64,000 nucleotides of DNA from Candidatus Parcubacteria bacterium (GTDB lineage: Bacteria > Patescibacteriota > Saccharimonadia > Saccharimonadales > UBA4665). Shown in pieces: positions 8,339 to 17,539 of this stretch (the first letter of the stretch is position 1; every line of letters begins with the position of its first letter). Location of the stretch: the NCBI GenBank assembly GCA_023434325.1, contig JAEYSX010000003.1, forward strand, positions 248,001 through 312,000, in the 5' to 3' direction. The position numbers and the translations under genes are program-made. The notes beneath the pieces are model-generated. The model was not told where the DNA came from. It saw only the letters and a list, made by a program, of their open reading frames with translations, and did no database searches.

Positions 8339-8797
8339 TTACTTCTTACAGGCTACAAAGTCGGTAACTACCCAGCTACCTTGATTTGAGTTTCCCTTAG
8401 CATTGTGCTTTTTGGCCGTAAAGTTGTATGCACCGTAGGTGCTTTCATATACTGAAGTGCCAGTTGCATTTGTCTCGTCGTATGTTTTAACGTGTACATC
8501 TACGTTTGTTCCGGCAGGAATATCAATGACGGTTCCAACGACCGCATCCACAATGTTGGCCTGATCTGCGGCGTCTAATTTAAGGCTCGGGTCATCATTG
8601 TTAGCAAGACAAGCATCCGGTTCGGGTGGATAGTGTGCTTGTAAGTCTGAAAATTTAAGATTCAGTTGCGTATCCCCGCTGCTCTGTGCTGATGCCGCAG
8701 AAGAATCAGGTTTATTCGACTTTTTTGCCAGTCCTATACCGCCTGCAACAACTATAAGCACGAGTATTCCAAGGAGTACGATATATTTCTTTTTCAT
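8339..8797 (-). CDS. single-TM anchored extracytoplasmic protein, unknown function
   Basis: 152 residues: Lys-rich start (MKKK), hydrophobic segment YIVLLGILVLIVVAGGIGLA, a Ser/Ala/Gln linker, then a compact domain with two Cys residues (DACLANND near the middle and VACKK at the C-terminus) that could form a disulfide outside the cell. No family recognised. TATAGT lies 7 nt before the ATG, so the message is predicted leaderless. The 297 bp between tRNA-Arg(TCG) and this gene contain nothing I can support. Confidence 0.65.
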   Translation of the reverse strand: MKKKYIVLLGILVLIVVAGGIGLAKKSNKPDSSAASAQSSGDTQLNLKFSDLQAHYPPEPDACLANNDDPSLKLDAADQANIVDAVVGTVIDIPAGTNVDVHVKTYDETNATGTSVYESTYGAYNFTAKKHNAKGNSNQGSWVVTDFVACKK

Positions 8798-9040
8798 AAT
8801 TTAGACTATACACCTTGAGGCAGTTAAAACATAACCAGTTCCCAAACATTCCTTAGCTATGTGCAATTCTCTTGAGATTTGTACAATAGTTTGGTGGCAC
8901 TCCTGTCGTAATACATTGGATAGGTGGTACCCAATAAGACGCGTAGATGAGTAGACGGCCAGCTATGGTGGTCTTTTGTTATATTGGAATTTCTCCGATC
9001 CATGAACACTGGTTTTTTATTGTTGATGTATGATGTGTCT

Positions 9041-9622
9041 ATGCAGAAAATGGACATTTTGAGGAAACGCGTCGAAGAGCTGTACATCTCTGGTGATCCA
9101 AACGCCGATGCGTGGATCGATTGGGCGTACTCGAACCACGTGCTGGTCGTGGCTAACCTGACCGAGAGAATTGCCAAGACTCATGGTGCAAATGCCGAAC
9201 TTGCGGTGGCCGGGGCGCTTTTGCACGATATTGCCGATGCAGTAATGCCGCGTAGTACCGCCGAACACCAAGCTGAGAGTCTAAGACTAGCCGAAAAACT
9301 ACTACAAGAATGCGGTTTTAACACCGGTGACACAGAATTCATAGTTAACGAAGTTATAAAGCCGCATGGCTGTAACGAGCTAATGCCAACGACCCTAGAA
9401 GGAAAGGCTATGGCGACAGCCGACGGCGCGTCTCATTTTTTGACGGATTTTTTCCTTGTGTTTTGTTGGCGGCACTATGGCCCTAAAGATGATTATCAGG
9501 CGTTTAAGGATTGGATGCGCGTAAAGATAGAAAAACACTACACCAAAAAGCTGTTTTTTGAAGACATCCGCCAAGAGGTGCGCCCGCGTTACGAGGCGCT
9601 GAAGCTGATTTTTGCCGAGTAG
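9041..9622 (+). CDS. HD-domain phosphohydrolase
   Basis: 193 residues with an HD-superfamily signature: the first metal His in YSNHVLVVANLTERIA (about residue 29), GALLHDIADAVMP holding the HD pair (about residue 62), and MATADGASHFL with the distal metal-binding Asp. Such proteins hydrolyse phosphate esters of nucleotides or related substrates; the substrate here is unknown. Upstream ATGs at 8984 and 9002 are possible, but TATGAT 6 nt before ATG 9041 supports the inner start. It is convergent with the TrmB-like gene and separated from it by 7 bp. Confidence 0.78.
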   Translation: MQKMDILRKRVEELYISGDPNADAWIDWAYSNHVLVVANLTERIAKTHGANAELAVAGALLHDIADAVMPRSTAEHQAESLRLAEKLLQECGFNTGDTEFIVNEVIKPHGCNELMPTTLEGKAMATADGASHFLTDFFLVFCWRHYGPKDDYQAFKDWMRVKIEKHYTKKLFFEDIRQEVRPRYEALKLIFAE

Positions 9623-9629
9623 CAAGACT

Positions 9630-10487
9630 CTAATTGAGGTGAGCGTCCGGATGAGTAATGTCTTTTGGATTGCTATCGGCAGACTTTGGTCCGATAAGAT
9701 CGTCAACCGGTTGACCCTGCTGCCATAGCATTTCAAAGACGCGGCGCTGGGCGCTGGCAATCTCTTGATTGTAGATTTCGATGCCGAATACCTCGCCGTC
9801 CTTCCAGTTGTAGTACGCCACAACGTCGTCGTAAGTTATGGTTGAGTGGGTGATAAGGAAGGTGCTGTCCGGTACATATCGCGCCTCCCAGTGAGCAAGC
9901 CGTTCGTTGTCATGGCGCGCGTACCAATCTTGTTGGGTTTTAATAAAATGATCGCTGATGATACCGCGGAATTTGAGTTGGTTTTTGTTGCAGCGCTCAA
10001 CCCAGCGTTCAAAAAACGCTAGGTTAGTGCGGTTTTGCATGTTTTCGTACAGGATGGCTAGATTCTCGGTTTTGCCTTTGGTTTGGTTCCACGTCATTTG
10101 TTTGATGCCCTCGATGCCTTTGTAAGATTGCACATGCGTGAGCGGTGAACGTTGCATGCTACGGTGTAGCTCGGCATGGAGCTTGTGCATGTCGTCTTGT
10201 AACTCACGCAGCTCCTGTTCGCGGCGGCTAATCAATATTTGTAGGTTGGTAAAGGGGGCGGCTTTGTAGATATTGCGTTTGTTGTGGGTCTCGATTTCTA
10301 CAAGGTGACTGTCTGTCAGGTTATCGACGAGCCGATACAGCCGGGTCCGCTCAATGCGGGAGTTACGCGCGAGTTGGAAGAGGTTTTGCGGGCCATAGGC
10401 GTGGAGCGCCAGATATACGTCGGCTATCTCCGGTTCGAGGCCTAGTCGCGAGAAATAATCGTGCATGGGGGTAATATCGTCGGCCAC
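9630..10487 (-). CDS. TrmB/PaaX-like winged-helix transcriptional regulator
   Basis: 285 residues. The N-terminal about 75 residues form a winged helix (PEIADVYLALHAYGPQNLFQ, RIERTRLYRLVDNL), followed by a coiled coil (REQELRELQDDMHKLHAELH) and an effector-like domain starting SYKGIEGIKQMTW, whose middle and C-terminus resemble the sugar-sensing TrmB family. The start is GTG, preceded by AGGTG; an ATG seven codons later is an alternative. A paralogue with the same architecture lies at 33405-34157. Ligand and target unknown. Confidence 0.72.
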   Translation of the reverse strand: MADDITPMHDYFSRLGLEPEIADVYLALHAYGPQNLFQLARNSRIERTRLYRLVDNLTDSHLVEIETHNKRNIYKAAPFTNLQILISRREQELRELQDDMHKLHAELHRSMQRSPLTHVQSYKGIEGIKQMTWNQTKGKTENLAILYENMQNRTNLAFFERWVERCNKNQLKFRGIISDHFIKTQQDWYARHDNERLAHWEARYVPDSTFLITHSTITYDDVVAYYNWKDGEVFGIEIYNQEIASAQRRVFEMLWQQGQPVDDLIGPKSADSNPKDITHPDAHLN

Positions 10488-10607
10488 GGCACCTATTGTC
10501 TAACAATTGTGCACTTTTGCGCAACACATATTATAATTTTTGCCTCGTTTGTAAGCTCTGGTGGAGGTAGCGCTGGCTGCCGACAGGCTAAACAGGAGTC
10601 TCCATCG

Positions 10608-11561
10608 ATGAGCATTGAACGAATACCGACGGCACGATTTGTCGACCTTGATTTCCCACGGTGGTACCACAAGGCATTGCCCGATCACTTGGCAGAGCAA
10701 TTCCCGAACGGTTTGCAGCTTCCGGAGTATATCGATGACTTTGAAGGCTTGGATTTAACCGGCTACGAAAAACACCTGACCGACTCGCTGGTTGCCACTC
10801 ATGACCCGCGCAATGCCTATCATGGGTGGGCGCACGGTGCTCAGTTTTTGGAGAGAGCCGCAGACGCATATGATGCTATAGAGAGGATTTGCGGCCTTCG
10901 TGTTCCCGCTGGTTTTTTGCAACCGATACTTATCGGCGGCGCCCTTCACGATGTTCGTCATCCTGGCACTACTTTTTTAAGCGAAGCCGATAAAGATCGC
11001 ATACCTGCGGGTGCTTCAGTTGACCAAACAGTTGAATCATATAGCGCCGAAGTTGCTGCGCGTGCAGTGGAATCAGCCCAGGGGACGCCCGCGCAGCAGG
11101 CTTTAGCTGCATATGTGCCGATCACGACTACATATGGGGCAGAAGAAGACCGAGGCAGGGAGCTGAATATTGCTGCTGCCACAGATCCCAAGGGAATTAG
11201 CGGTTTGATCAGCCGGGCGAGCGATGTTGTACCCAGTAAGGGGGCGTATGCATGGAGTGGCGTCGAAGACCAAGGGCTGTTTTGGTGCGAGCGGCGTCCA
11301 GGAGGCAAACCAGCACCAGCCTCGTTTGATGAATATTGTGCGCAGCGCGAAGAGTTTTTAGGAGGGTATGTGTTGTCGACTTTGGACAAGCTTGACGCGG
11401 GAGTTGGTGCCAACGTGGCTGATTATCTTGGTTGGCGGCAGATTGCACGCCTCCGCTTCGCTCAGACAAAAGCCATGCGGCGGGGCGACAACACAGTACT
11501 TCGCAGCATCACACTCTCAAGCCTAGAGGCACGGTATGGTGTCGTGCTGCCTCTACGGTAG
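10608..11561 (+). CDS. HD-superfamily protein resembling class I cyclic-nucleotide phosphodiesterases
   Basis: 317 residues. The motif order matches eukaryotic-type PDEase I: NAYHGWAHGAQFLERA (compare YHNxxHA), then ILIGGALHDVRHPGTT (compare HDxxHPG), and later LISRASDVV in the place of the third metal-ligand Asp. All four metal ligands (H, H, D, D) are therefore present. This suggests a metal-dependent phosphodiesterase acting on cyclic nucleotides or another phosphodiester, although the flanking helices are shorter than in true PDEs. AGGAG is 9 nt before ATG 10608; the open frame continues upstream to 10461 but overlaps the promoter region of the divergent TrmB-like gene. Confidence 0.65.
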   Translation: MSIERIPTARFVDLDFPRWYHKALPDHLAEQFPNGLQLPEYIDDFEGLDLTGYEKHLTDSLVATHDPRNAYHGWAHGAQFLERAADAYDAIERICGLRVPAGFLQPILIGGALHDVRHPGTTFLSEADKDRIPAGASVDQTVESYSAEVAARAVESAQGTPAQQALAAYVPITTTYGAEEDRGRELNIAAATDPKGISGLISRASDVVPSKGAYAWSGVEDQGLFWCERRPGGKPAPASFDEYCAQREEFLGGYVLSTLDKLDAGVGANVADYLGWRQIARLRFAQTKAMRRGDNTVLRSITLSSLEARYGVVLPLR

Positions 11562-11596
11562 CCGACTGTATGTGGTACGGTGTGCGGTCGCGTCAT

Positions 11597-12106
11597 TCAA
11601 AGAGGCTGGCGCATTTGCTTTCCATTGACGAGTCTGGCTGCGAGCAGCGTTAGGTCGGCCTGGGCCTGCGGGGTGATTACGCCCGACAAGTGCGGCCATG
11701 ACGCTGCGCCGGTGTAACATTCGGTGATGTGCGCATAAGGAGTGCGCTTCTTGCCGACTAGGATGCGTACGGAGATAACGGTGGCTGGCAGGCTATTGTC
11801 GAATAGGGCATGTATTTGGGGAGGGAGGTGCTGTTGGTGCGCAAATTGCTGTTTGCGCTCGAACACGATACCGGCCTTGCGGAAGGCTTTGCCCATGGAT
11901 TCGCCGGCCAAAATAGCAGTGTGTACTTTCGGAAAAGACGCTACGCCCTCGGGCACAAAGCGCACGAGCGAGAGTTCCAGCACCTGCCCACTGCGGGCCG
12001 CTGTGGTTTGGATTACTCGCATCGCATTGTCTTGGTACACAATGCTGAGGGTTGTTGGTCCAAACTGTTCTTCCAGAATATCGCTCGAGAGTCGCCCAGT
12101 GATCAT
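11597..12106 (-). CDS. conserved-looking cytoplasmic protein, unknown function
   Basis: 169 residues with no signal or TM segment. Blocks SDILEEQFGPTTLSIVYQ and GESMGKAFRKAG give a faint resemblance to chorismate-lyase (UbiC/UTRA-like) folds, too weak to name. The start is supported by TATAAT 6 nt upstream of the ATG. It is divergent from folP with 27 bp between start codons, so both -10 boxes share this gap and each -35 region lies in the other gene. The neighbourhood with folP-folC would suit a folate or chorismate link, but this is inference. Confidence 0.55.
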   Translation of the reverse strand: MITGRLSSDILEEQFGPTTLSIVYQDNAMRVIQTTAARSGQVLELSLVRFVPEGVASFPKVHTAILAGESMGKAFRKAGIVFERKQQFAHQQHLPPQIHALFDNSLPATVISVRILVGKKRTPYAHITECYTGAASWPHLSGVITPQAQADLTLLAARLVNGKQMRQPL

Positions 12107-12133
12107 CGCATCATTATACGGTATAGTTGGTGC
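12107..12133. promoter_or_regulatory. back-to-back -10 boxes between folP and the divergent gene
   Basis: TATAAT on the minus strand (complement of 12113-12118) lies 6 nt from ATG 12106. TATAGT on the plus strand (12122-12127) lies 6 nt from ATG 12134. The two polymerases could not bind at the same time. Confidence 0.5.
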
Positions 12134-12874
12134 ATGACACAGTTAGTCGGTATTTTGAATGTTACACCCGATAGTTTTAGTGATGGAGGGCGTTTTTTTG
12201 ATCCTTTGTCTGCGGTAGCACACGCCGAAGAGTTGTTTGCGCAGGGTGCGGATATGGTTGATGTCGGCGCGGAGTCCACGCGGCCCGGGGCTCAGAAGTT
12301 GAGCGACGACGAAGAGTGGCGGCGATTGGAGCCGGTATTACATGAGCTGATGGTGCGCTATCCGGGTAAAATCTCGTTGGATACGTATCGCTGTGCAACG
12401 GTACGTCGTGCGCTGGGGATTGGTCCAGTTATCGTCAATGATGTCACAGGCATGAATAATCCTGATATGGTGCAGACGGTACTGGAGTTAAGGCCAAGAG
12501 TGATTATTTCGCACTTACCGGGCCTTGATGTCCAACAGGCGCATTCCGAGAAGCCTGTTCGTACGCTCGAAGAGGTGAGAGTTGACTTGCTTGATCGCGC
12601 TACGTCCTTAGAAGCGGGCGGACTGCCGCGCGATAACATTATCCTAGATCCGGGGATTGGCTTTGGAAAGACTATGGAACTGAATCGCACGTTGCTGGAG
12701 TTTGCTAAGTATGTACCCGACTACCCGGTGATGATCGGTTATTCGCGCAAGCGCTTTTTAGGAGAGCACCGTATGGAGCTGGCACCTAATCTACAGGCGG
12801 GCAAGGTTGCTATCCAGTCTGGGGCGGCGTACTTACGCGTCCACGACGTTCTCGGCCATCGCCAGCTATGTTAA
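12134..12874 (+). CDS. folP: dihydropteroate synthase
   Basis: Condenses 6-hydroxymethyl-dihydropterin pyrophosphate with p-aminobenzoate. The start shows ILNVTPDSFSDGGRFFDP, then VDVGAESTRPGAQ, KISLDTYRCATVRRAL, VIVNDVTGM, IILDPGIGFGKTMELN and MIGYSRKRFLG, all diagnostic DHPS blocks with the pterin-binding Asp/Asn/Lys residues. The 246-residue length is slightly short for the family (about 270), lacking the N-terminal strand extension. TATAGT is 6 nt upstream of ATG 12134, indicating a leaderless message; the open frame extends upstream to 11810, but that part is antisense to the neighbouring gene. folC follows 30 bp downstream. Confidence 0.95.
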   Translation: MTQLVGILNVTPDSFSDGGRFFDPLSAVAHAEELFAQGADMVDVGAESTRPGAQKLSDDEEWRRLEPVLHELMVRYPGKISLDTYRCATVRRALGIGPVIVNDVTGMNNPDMVQTVLELRPRVIISHLPGLDVQQAHSEKPVRTLEEVRVDLLDRATSLEAGGLPRDNIILDPGIGFGKTMELNRTLLEFAKYVPDYPVMIGYSRKRFLGEHRMELAPNLQAGKVAIQSGAAYLRVHDVLGHRQLC

Positions 12875-12904
12875 CGCGCTCTGCTCTGTTATGCTACATA
12901 GATC

Positions 12905-14152
12905 ATGCATACGTTCAAGGAGGCCAATGAGGCGCTGCGGCGCTTTTGGCCGGATCAACTTACCCGACCCAATGTTTATTCGCTGGACACCATCATCCCG
13001 CTAATGGATTATTTGGGTGATCCGCAGGAAAAGCTCAAGATTATCCACGTAGCTGGCACATCCGGCAAGACATCTACTACATATTATGCCGCCGCGCTGC
13101 TTAAGGCGGCCGGTAAAAAGGTGGGACATACGGTGTCGCCGCATGTCGACGAAATTAACGAGCGCGTGCAGATCAATCTAGAACCCATGCCCGAGCGCGA
13201 GTTTTGCAGCGAGCTGGCAATCTTTTTGGATACTGTTAAGAAGAGTGGTCTGCAGCCAAGCTATTTTGAGATTATGGTGGCGTTTGCTTTTTGGGCGTTT
13301 GTTCGCGCTGGCGTGGAGTATGCCGTGATCGAGGTGGGGCTGGGCGGCTTGATTGATGCCACAAATGTTGTCCAGCGAAAAGACAAAGTGTGCGTGATTA
13401 CCGATATTGGCATGGATCATATCGACCGCATTGGGCCGACGCTGGCCGACATCGCCACGCAAAAAGCGGGCATTATCCAGCTTGGCAACAGTGTGTATTG
13501 CTATCGGCAAGCGCCCGAAATTATGGAGCCTATTACTACGCGGGCGCGTCAAAAGCACGCCGATTTGTATGTGCTAGACGACGGTGTCGCCGAATCCGGC
13601 TTGGATTTTTTGCCTCTGTTCCAGCAACGAAATCTAGGTTTGGCGCGTGCGGCCGTAAATCAGGTACTTGCGCAAGAAGACGGTGTGCTGGTGTCGGGCG
13701 TGATGGTGGTCGAGGCGGCCAAAACATATATCCCGGCCCGCATGGAAGAGGTTAAACATGGCGGGCGCACGATAATTATCGACGGTGCACATAATTCTCA
13801 GAAGTTACACGCTTTAGCTGAAAGCGTGCGCCGCAAATACCCCGAGCAAAAGATTGCTGCGGTGGTAGGGTTTGCTGGTAATCGCAGCTTTCGCTTGGAA
13901 GATTCGGCCGTGGAGCTGGTGCAGCTGCTTGACCATGTTATTGTTACGAGTTTTGGTGGCGCCCAAGATAGCGCACATTCGTCAGAGGATGCAGGCGAGC
14001 TGGCTGAGCTTTTTCGTCGCCACGGGCTCGCGTCGGTAGAAATCGCCGACGATCCGTCCCACGCGTTATCTATGTTGCTCGCTCGGCCCGAGCCCATACT
14101 GCTGGTGACGGGGTCGCTTTATATGCTTGGCCACGTGCGTCAGTTATTGTAA
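12905..14152 (+). CDS. folC: bifunctional folylpolyglutamate/dihydrofolate synthase
   Basis: Mur-ligase-family ATPase that adds glutamate to (dihydro)folate. 415 residues with IIHVAGTSGKTSTTYY (P-loop), HTVSPHVDEINERVQ (omega loop), YAVIEVGLGGLIDATNV, ITDIGMDHIDRIGPTL, ATQKAGII and IIIDGAHNSQKL. It follows folP by 30 bp. An extended -10 (TGT-TATGCT) ends 9 nt before the ATG, so it may also be transcribed separately with a 2-nt leader. Together folP, folC and folD (21984) indicate at least a partial folate pathway, unusual for reduced CPR genomes. Confidence 0.93.
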   Translation: MHTFKEANEALRRFWPDQLTRPNVYSLDTIIPLMDYLGDPQEKLKIIHVAGTSGKTSTTYYAAALLKAAGKKVGHTVSPHVDEINERVQINLEPMPEREFCSELAIFLDTVKKSGLQPSYFEIMVAFAFWAFVRAGVEYAVIEVGLGGLIDATNVVQRKDKVCVITDIGMDHIDRIGPTLADIATQKAGIIQLGNSVYCYRQAPEIMEPITTRARQKHADLYVLDDGVAESGLDFLPLFQQRNLGLARAAVNQVLAQEDGVLVSGVMVVEAAKTYIPARMEEVKHGGRTIIIDGAHNSQKLHALAESVRRKYPEQKIAAVVGFAGNRSFRLEDSAVELVQLLDHVIVTSFGGAQDSAHSSEDAGELAELFRRHGLASVEIADDPSHALSMLLARPEPILLVTGSLYMLGHVRQLL

Positions 14153-14177
14153 TCGGGTCGGGGTGCGAGAGGATCGT

Positions 14178-14822
14178 TTATTCTTTTGACTTTTTTGGCG
14201 CATGTTTCATTAGTTCTGTAACTTCTTTGTCGTTTACTTGCTCAAAGTCATCGTAGTAAGCGCCGATTGCGCCTAGGTAAAAGACTGGCTGGTCCAGTGC
14301 GACCAGATCGGTGACATAGCGCTTGAGTTTGCTGGCAACATCGTCGGGAATAACAGGGGTAGCCAGTATGACTTCTTTGGGCTCATCGTTTTTAACTTCC
14401 TCGATAGCGGCAAGCATGGTGAGCCCGGTGGCTACGCCGTCGTCCACGATGATTGCGGTTTTGCCCTTGGCGGATGTTTTGGACGGCTTGGTTTGGTATT
14501 TGCGGCGGCGGCGCTTGGCCTCCGCTTGTTCTTTTTGTACTTCGCTGGTGAGCCAGGCCGGGTCAAGGTGCGAGATTTCGCGCTTGCTGCACACCAGATA
14601 CCCCTTGTCGGTTACGGCACATATGCCATACTCGGGTTGATCAGGATGGCCGATTTTGCGCGGCACTACAAGATCGAGCGGCGCGCCCAGATCTTTGGCG
14701 ATCTCGGCTGCGAGCACCACACCGCCTCGCGGTAGCGCATACACTACGGTCTTTGCTTTTTTATACCGGCCAAGCGCGTCGGCAAGCTTGCGGCCTGCCT
14801 CTTTTCGATCACGAAAATGCAT
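14178..14822 (-). CDS. phosphoribosyltransferase-fold protein
   Basis: 214 residues. The PRPP-binding loop is TAIIVDDGVATGLTM (residues about 124-138), preceded by VVYALPRGGVVLAAEIAKDL and LVVPRKIGHPDQPEYGICAV, the pattern of the ComF/predicted phosphoribosyltransferase group often found as free-standing domains. It may act in nucleobase salvage or be regulatory. AAGGAG is well placed before the ATG. It ends 26 bp from the folC stop, convergent. Confidence 0.8.
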   Translation of the reverse strand: MHFRDRKEAGRKLADALGRYKKAKTVVYALPRGGVVLAAEIAKDLGAPLDLVVPRKIGHPDQPEYGICAVTDKGYLVCSKREISHLDPAWLTSEVQKEQAEAKRRRRKYQTKPSKTSAKGKTAIIVDDGVATGLTMLAAIEEVKNDEPKEVILATPVIPDDVASKLKRYVTDLVALDQPVFYLGAIGAYYDDFEQVNDKEVTELMKHAPKKSKE

Positions 14823-14886
14823 ACGCTGCTCCTTAATTACCTCCGTACATACTAGGGGATTGGGGTAGGTAAGTCTGTAGCGTAAG

Positions 14887-16497
14887 TTACGAATGCCGGA
14901 GGTAGTTAATTAGGTTGTTTGTGGAGCTGTCGTGGCTGTTGGTTGGCTGCGTGTTGCCTAAATCGGCATAGACGTTTTTGGCCAGCACTTTGCCCAGCTC
15001 GACGCCCCACTGGTCAAAGCTGTTGATGTTCCAGATAGCGCTTTGGACAAAGATTTTGTGTTCATATAGTGCGATTAGTTGCCCGAGTACGTTAGGTGTA
15101 AGCTTGGGGGCGAGGATGGTGTTGCTGGGGCGGTTGCCGTCAAACACGCGGTGCGGCACGATGTCCTCTGGTGTACCCTCGGCGCGAACCTGCTCGGCGG
15201 TTTTGCCAAAGGCCAGCGCCTCGCCTTGGGCGATGCAGTTGGCCATGAGCTTGGTATGGTGCACGGCAAGCTCTGGGTATAACCCTTGGCGGAAGCCAAT
15301 AAAATCGCAAGGAATCAGCTCGGTGCCCTGGTGAAGCAGCTGGTAAAAGGCGTGTTGGCCGTTAGTGCCCGGCTCGCCCCAGACAATCGGGCCGGTTTGG
15401 TAGTTGGCACGCGATCCGTCTAGTGTCACCGATTTGCCGTTGCTTTCCATGTTGCCTTGCTGAAAGTATGCGGCAAAGCGCGAAAGGTACTGGCTGTAGG
15501 GCAAGATTGCCTCGCTTTGTGCGCCCCAAAAGTTGCCGTACCATAGACCGACAAGCGCCAATAGTACGGGAGCGTTTTGCTCGAGTGACGCCTCGGCAAA
15601 GTGGCGGTCCATCTGATAAAAGCCGCCTAACATGTCGTCAAAATGCTGCGGACCAATGGCGATCATCAGTGATAAGCCAATGGCGCTGGTCAGCGAGTAT
15701 CGACCGCCAACCCAGTCCCAAAAGCCAAAGACGTTATCGTCGGCGATGCCAAATTCTTTGGTGGCTGCAAGGTTGGTCGAGACTGCGGCAAAGTGTTTGG
15801 CGACGGCGTCGTTGCCGAGCGCGCTCACAATCCAATCTTTGGCAGTGGCCGCGTTGGTCATGGTTTCGTCGGTAGTAAATGTCTTGGAACTGATGATAAA
15901 CAATGTTTCGCTCGGGTCCAGATCCCAGGTGGATTCGTAAAAGGCCGTACCGTCGATGTTGCTAAGGAACCGTACGGTCAGATCACGCTGGCAGTAGTGC
16001 CGCAGCGCTTCGTAGGCCATCTGCGGGCCAAGATCCGAGCCACCAATACCAATGTTAATGATGTTCTTGATCGGTTTGCTGCTAGCGCCGAGCCACTCGC
16101 CGCTGCGGATTGTGTTGGCGAACGCACTCATGCGGTCGAGCACCTCGCGTACTTTGGGCACTACGTTCTCGCCATCTACCATGATTGGTTCGCCACCCTT
16201 GTAGCGTAGAGCTGTGTGCAGCACGGCGCGCCCCTCGGTTGCATTGACACGCTCGCCGCGCAGCATAGCATCGCGCTTTTGCTCTACGCCGGCTTCGCGC
16301 GCCAGCTCTAAAAGCAGCGATAGTGTTTCGTGGTTCACTCGGTTTTTGGAGTAGTCCACCAGCAAATCGCCGACCTGCACGCTAAACGTTTTGCCGCGAT
16401 CGGCATCTTCTGCAAATAACGATTGGATGGTGATGTCTTTGACGGATTGTTTATGTGCCTTAAGCTTTGCCCACGATTGTAGATGGTCTGCATTCAT
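14887..16497 (-). CDS. pgi: glucose-6-phosphate isomerase
   Basis: Interconverts glucose-6-phosphate and fructose-6-phosphate. 536 residues, normal for the E. coli-like type. Diagnostic blocks: NIINIGIGGSDLGPQMAYEAL, FLSNIDGTAFYESTW, FIISSKTFTTDETMTNA, FGFWDWVGGRYSLTSAIGLS, GQHAFYQLLHQGTELIPCDF, HHTKLMANCIAQGEALAFG and NINSFDQWGVELGK, including the catalytic Glu, His and Lys regions. The longest frame begins at 16557, inside the upstream gene; ATG 16497 has TATACT 7 nt upstream and fits the leaderless pattern. Confidence 0.97.
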   Translation of the reverse strand: MNADHLQSWAKLKAHKQSVKDITIQSLFAEDADRGKTFSVQVGDLLVDYSKNRVNHETLSLLLELAREAGVEQKRDAMLRGERVNATEGRAVLHTALRYKGGEPIMVDGENVVPKVREVLDRMSAFANTIRSGEWLGASSKPIKNIINIGIGGSDLGPQMAYEALRHYCQRDLTVRFLSNIDGTAFYESTWDLDPSETLFIISSKTFTTDETMTNAATAKDWIVSALGNDAVAKHFAAVSTNLAATKEFGIADDNVFGFWDWVGGRYSLTSAIGLSLMIAIGPQHFDDMLGGFYQMDRHFAEASLEQNAPVLLALVGLWYGNFWGAQSEAILPYSQYLSRFAAYFQQGNMESNGKSVTLDGSRANYQTGPIVWGEPGTNGQHAFYQLLHQGTELIPCDFIGFRQGLYPELAVHHTKLMANCIAQGEALAFGKTAEQVRAEGTPEDIVPHRVFDGNRPSNTILAPKLTPNVLGQLIALYEHKIFVQSAIWNINSFDQWGVELGKVLAKNVYADLGNTQPTNSHDSSTNNLINYLRHS

Positions 16498-16513
16498 AGG
16501 TGTAAGTATAGAC

Positions 16514-17482
16514 TTAAATTGAGGTAAACGGAATGCTCTTCGTGCCCGCACCCTCATGTGCTTGCAACAGTTGGTTTTCGAGCTTGAGGTGTTGAAGCAG
16601 CGAGGGCTTATCCATTTGACCGCTTGCGATGTCTATGCAACCGACGGCGTAATGGCGGGCGAGCATGAGAGGGCGGATGAGATTCCTCTCCGGCTCGGAT
16701 AAGCGTCGGTGATTTTCGTACTCCGCCAGGTATTCGGCTACGCCGCTGTCGCCCAGCTCAAAGGTAATATCCCATAGGGTGTGTGCTAAGCACATGACGT
16801 ACGGAGCGACGCTCAGTTCATCAAAATCCAGTACCGCGGTAATGTTGCCGGATTCGCTGAGGACGTTTTCGTTGTCGTAGTCCAAATGACACAGTCCTTG
16901 TGGTATTGATTTATCCAAGTGTACGACATAGTTTTTGGCTCGCTCGATAAAATCCTGTTCATCCGAGCTGAGTGCACTGCGCTCACGGGTGAATCGTATG
17001 GGCAGGGATGATTGCAGCTTTGGTCGCGCGTCGGGCTGCGCGTGAATCTTTTGGTACTGTGCCGCAAGATTGTGCATGCTTGCCTGGAGTGCTGCCAGAT
17101 TTTTTAGTAGCTTTGTGGAATAGTGTGAGGCGTGCTCGCCCGGCATATGAGGCATTAGTATGGCCTGCCAGATATGGCCGTTTTGCTCGATGTGACTTAA
17201 TAGCTCTCCGTTGGTATTAGCGATTGGTGGCGCGACAGGGGTGTTGTGTTGGTATAGATATGTGACGAAGTCTAGCTCTTGCCTGATATCCGCGTCACTC
17301 TTTTTGTGCTGACGGTAGATCCGTAGGACGTATCCTCCAGAGGTGGTCTGGGAAATTACGGTGCAATTTTCGATGCCAGAATTGGCCAGATGGTACTCGA
17401 CAAGCTGCAGGCCATATTGTGCAAGGAACAGAGATACGTTCTCATGGCTGGGAATAAATTGATTATTTGGATATAGCTGCAT
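16514..17482 (-). CDS. aminoglycoside phosphotransferase/choline-kinase-like small-molecule kinase
   Basis: 322 residues with a kinase-like fold of the APH family. GLCHLDYDNENVL is the catalytic Brenner motif (HxDxxxxN) and AVLDFDELSVAPYVMCLAH the Mg-binding DxD region. The N-terminal half (VSLFLAQYGL, TVISQTTSGGYVLRIYR) resembles homoserine kinase II/ThrB-like members. The substrate cannot be read from sequence: an amino alcohol, sugar or aminoglycoside are all possible. TATAGT 6 nt before ATG 17482 fixes the start. It is 16 bp upstream of pgi on the same strand; pgi has its own -10 box inside this gene's tail. Confidence 0.72.
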   Translation of the reverse strand: MQLYPNNQFIPSHENVSLFLAQYGLQLVEYHLANSGIENCTVISQTTSGGYVLRIYRQHKKSDADIRQELDFVTYLYQHNTPVAPPIANTNGELLSHIEQNGHIWQAILMPHMPGEHASHYSTKLLKNLAALQASMHNLAAQYQKIHAQPDARPKLQSSLPIRFTRERSALSSDEQDFIERAKNYVVHLDKSIPQGLCHLDYDNENVLSESGNITAVLDFDELSVAPYVMCLAHTLWDITFELGDSGVAEYLAEYENHRRLSEPERNLIRPLMLARHYAVGCIDIASGQMDKPSLLQHLKLENQLLQAHEGAGTKSIPFTSI

Positions 17483-17539
17483 ACAGAAACTATAGCAAAG
17501 CAATTAGCTCCGGATCAGATTATTTGCGCGATTGTAATG

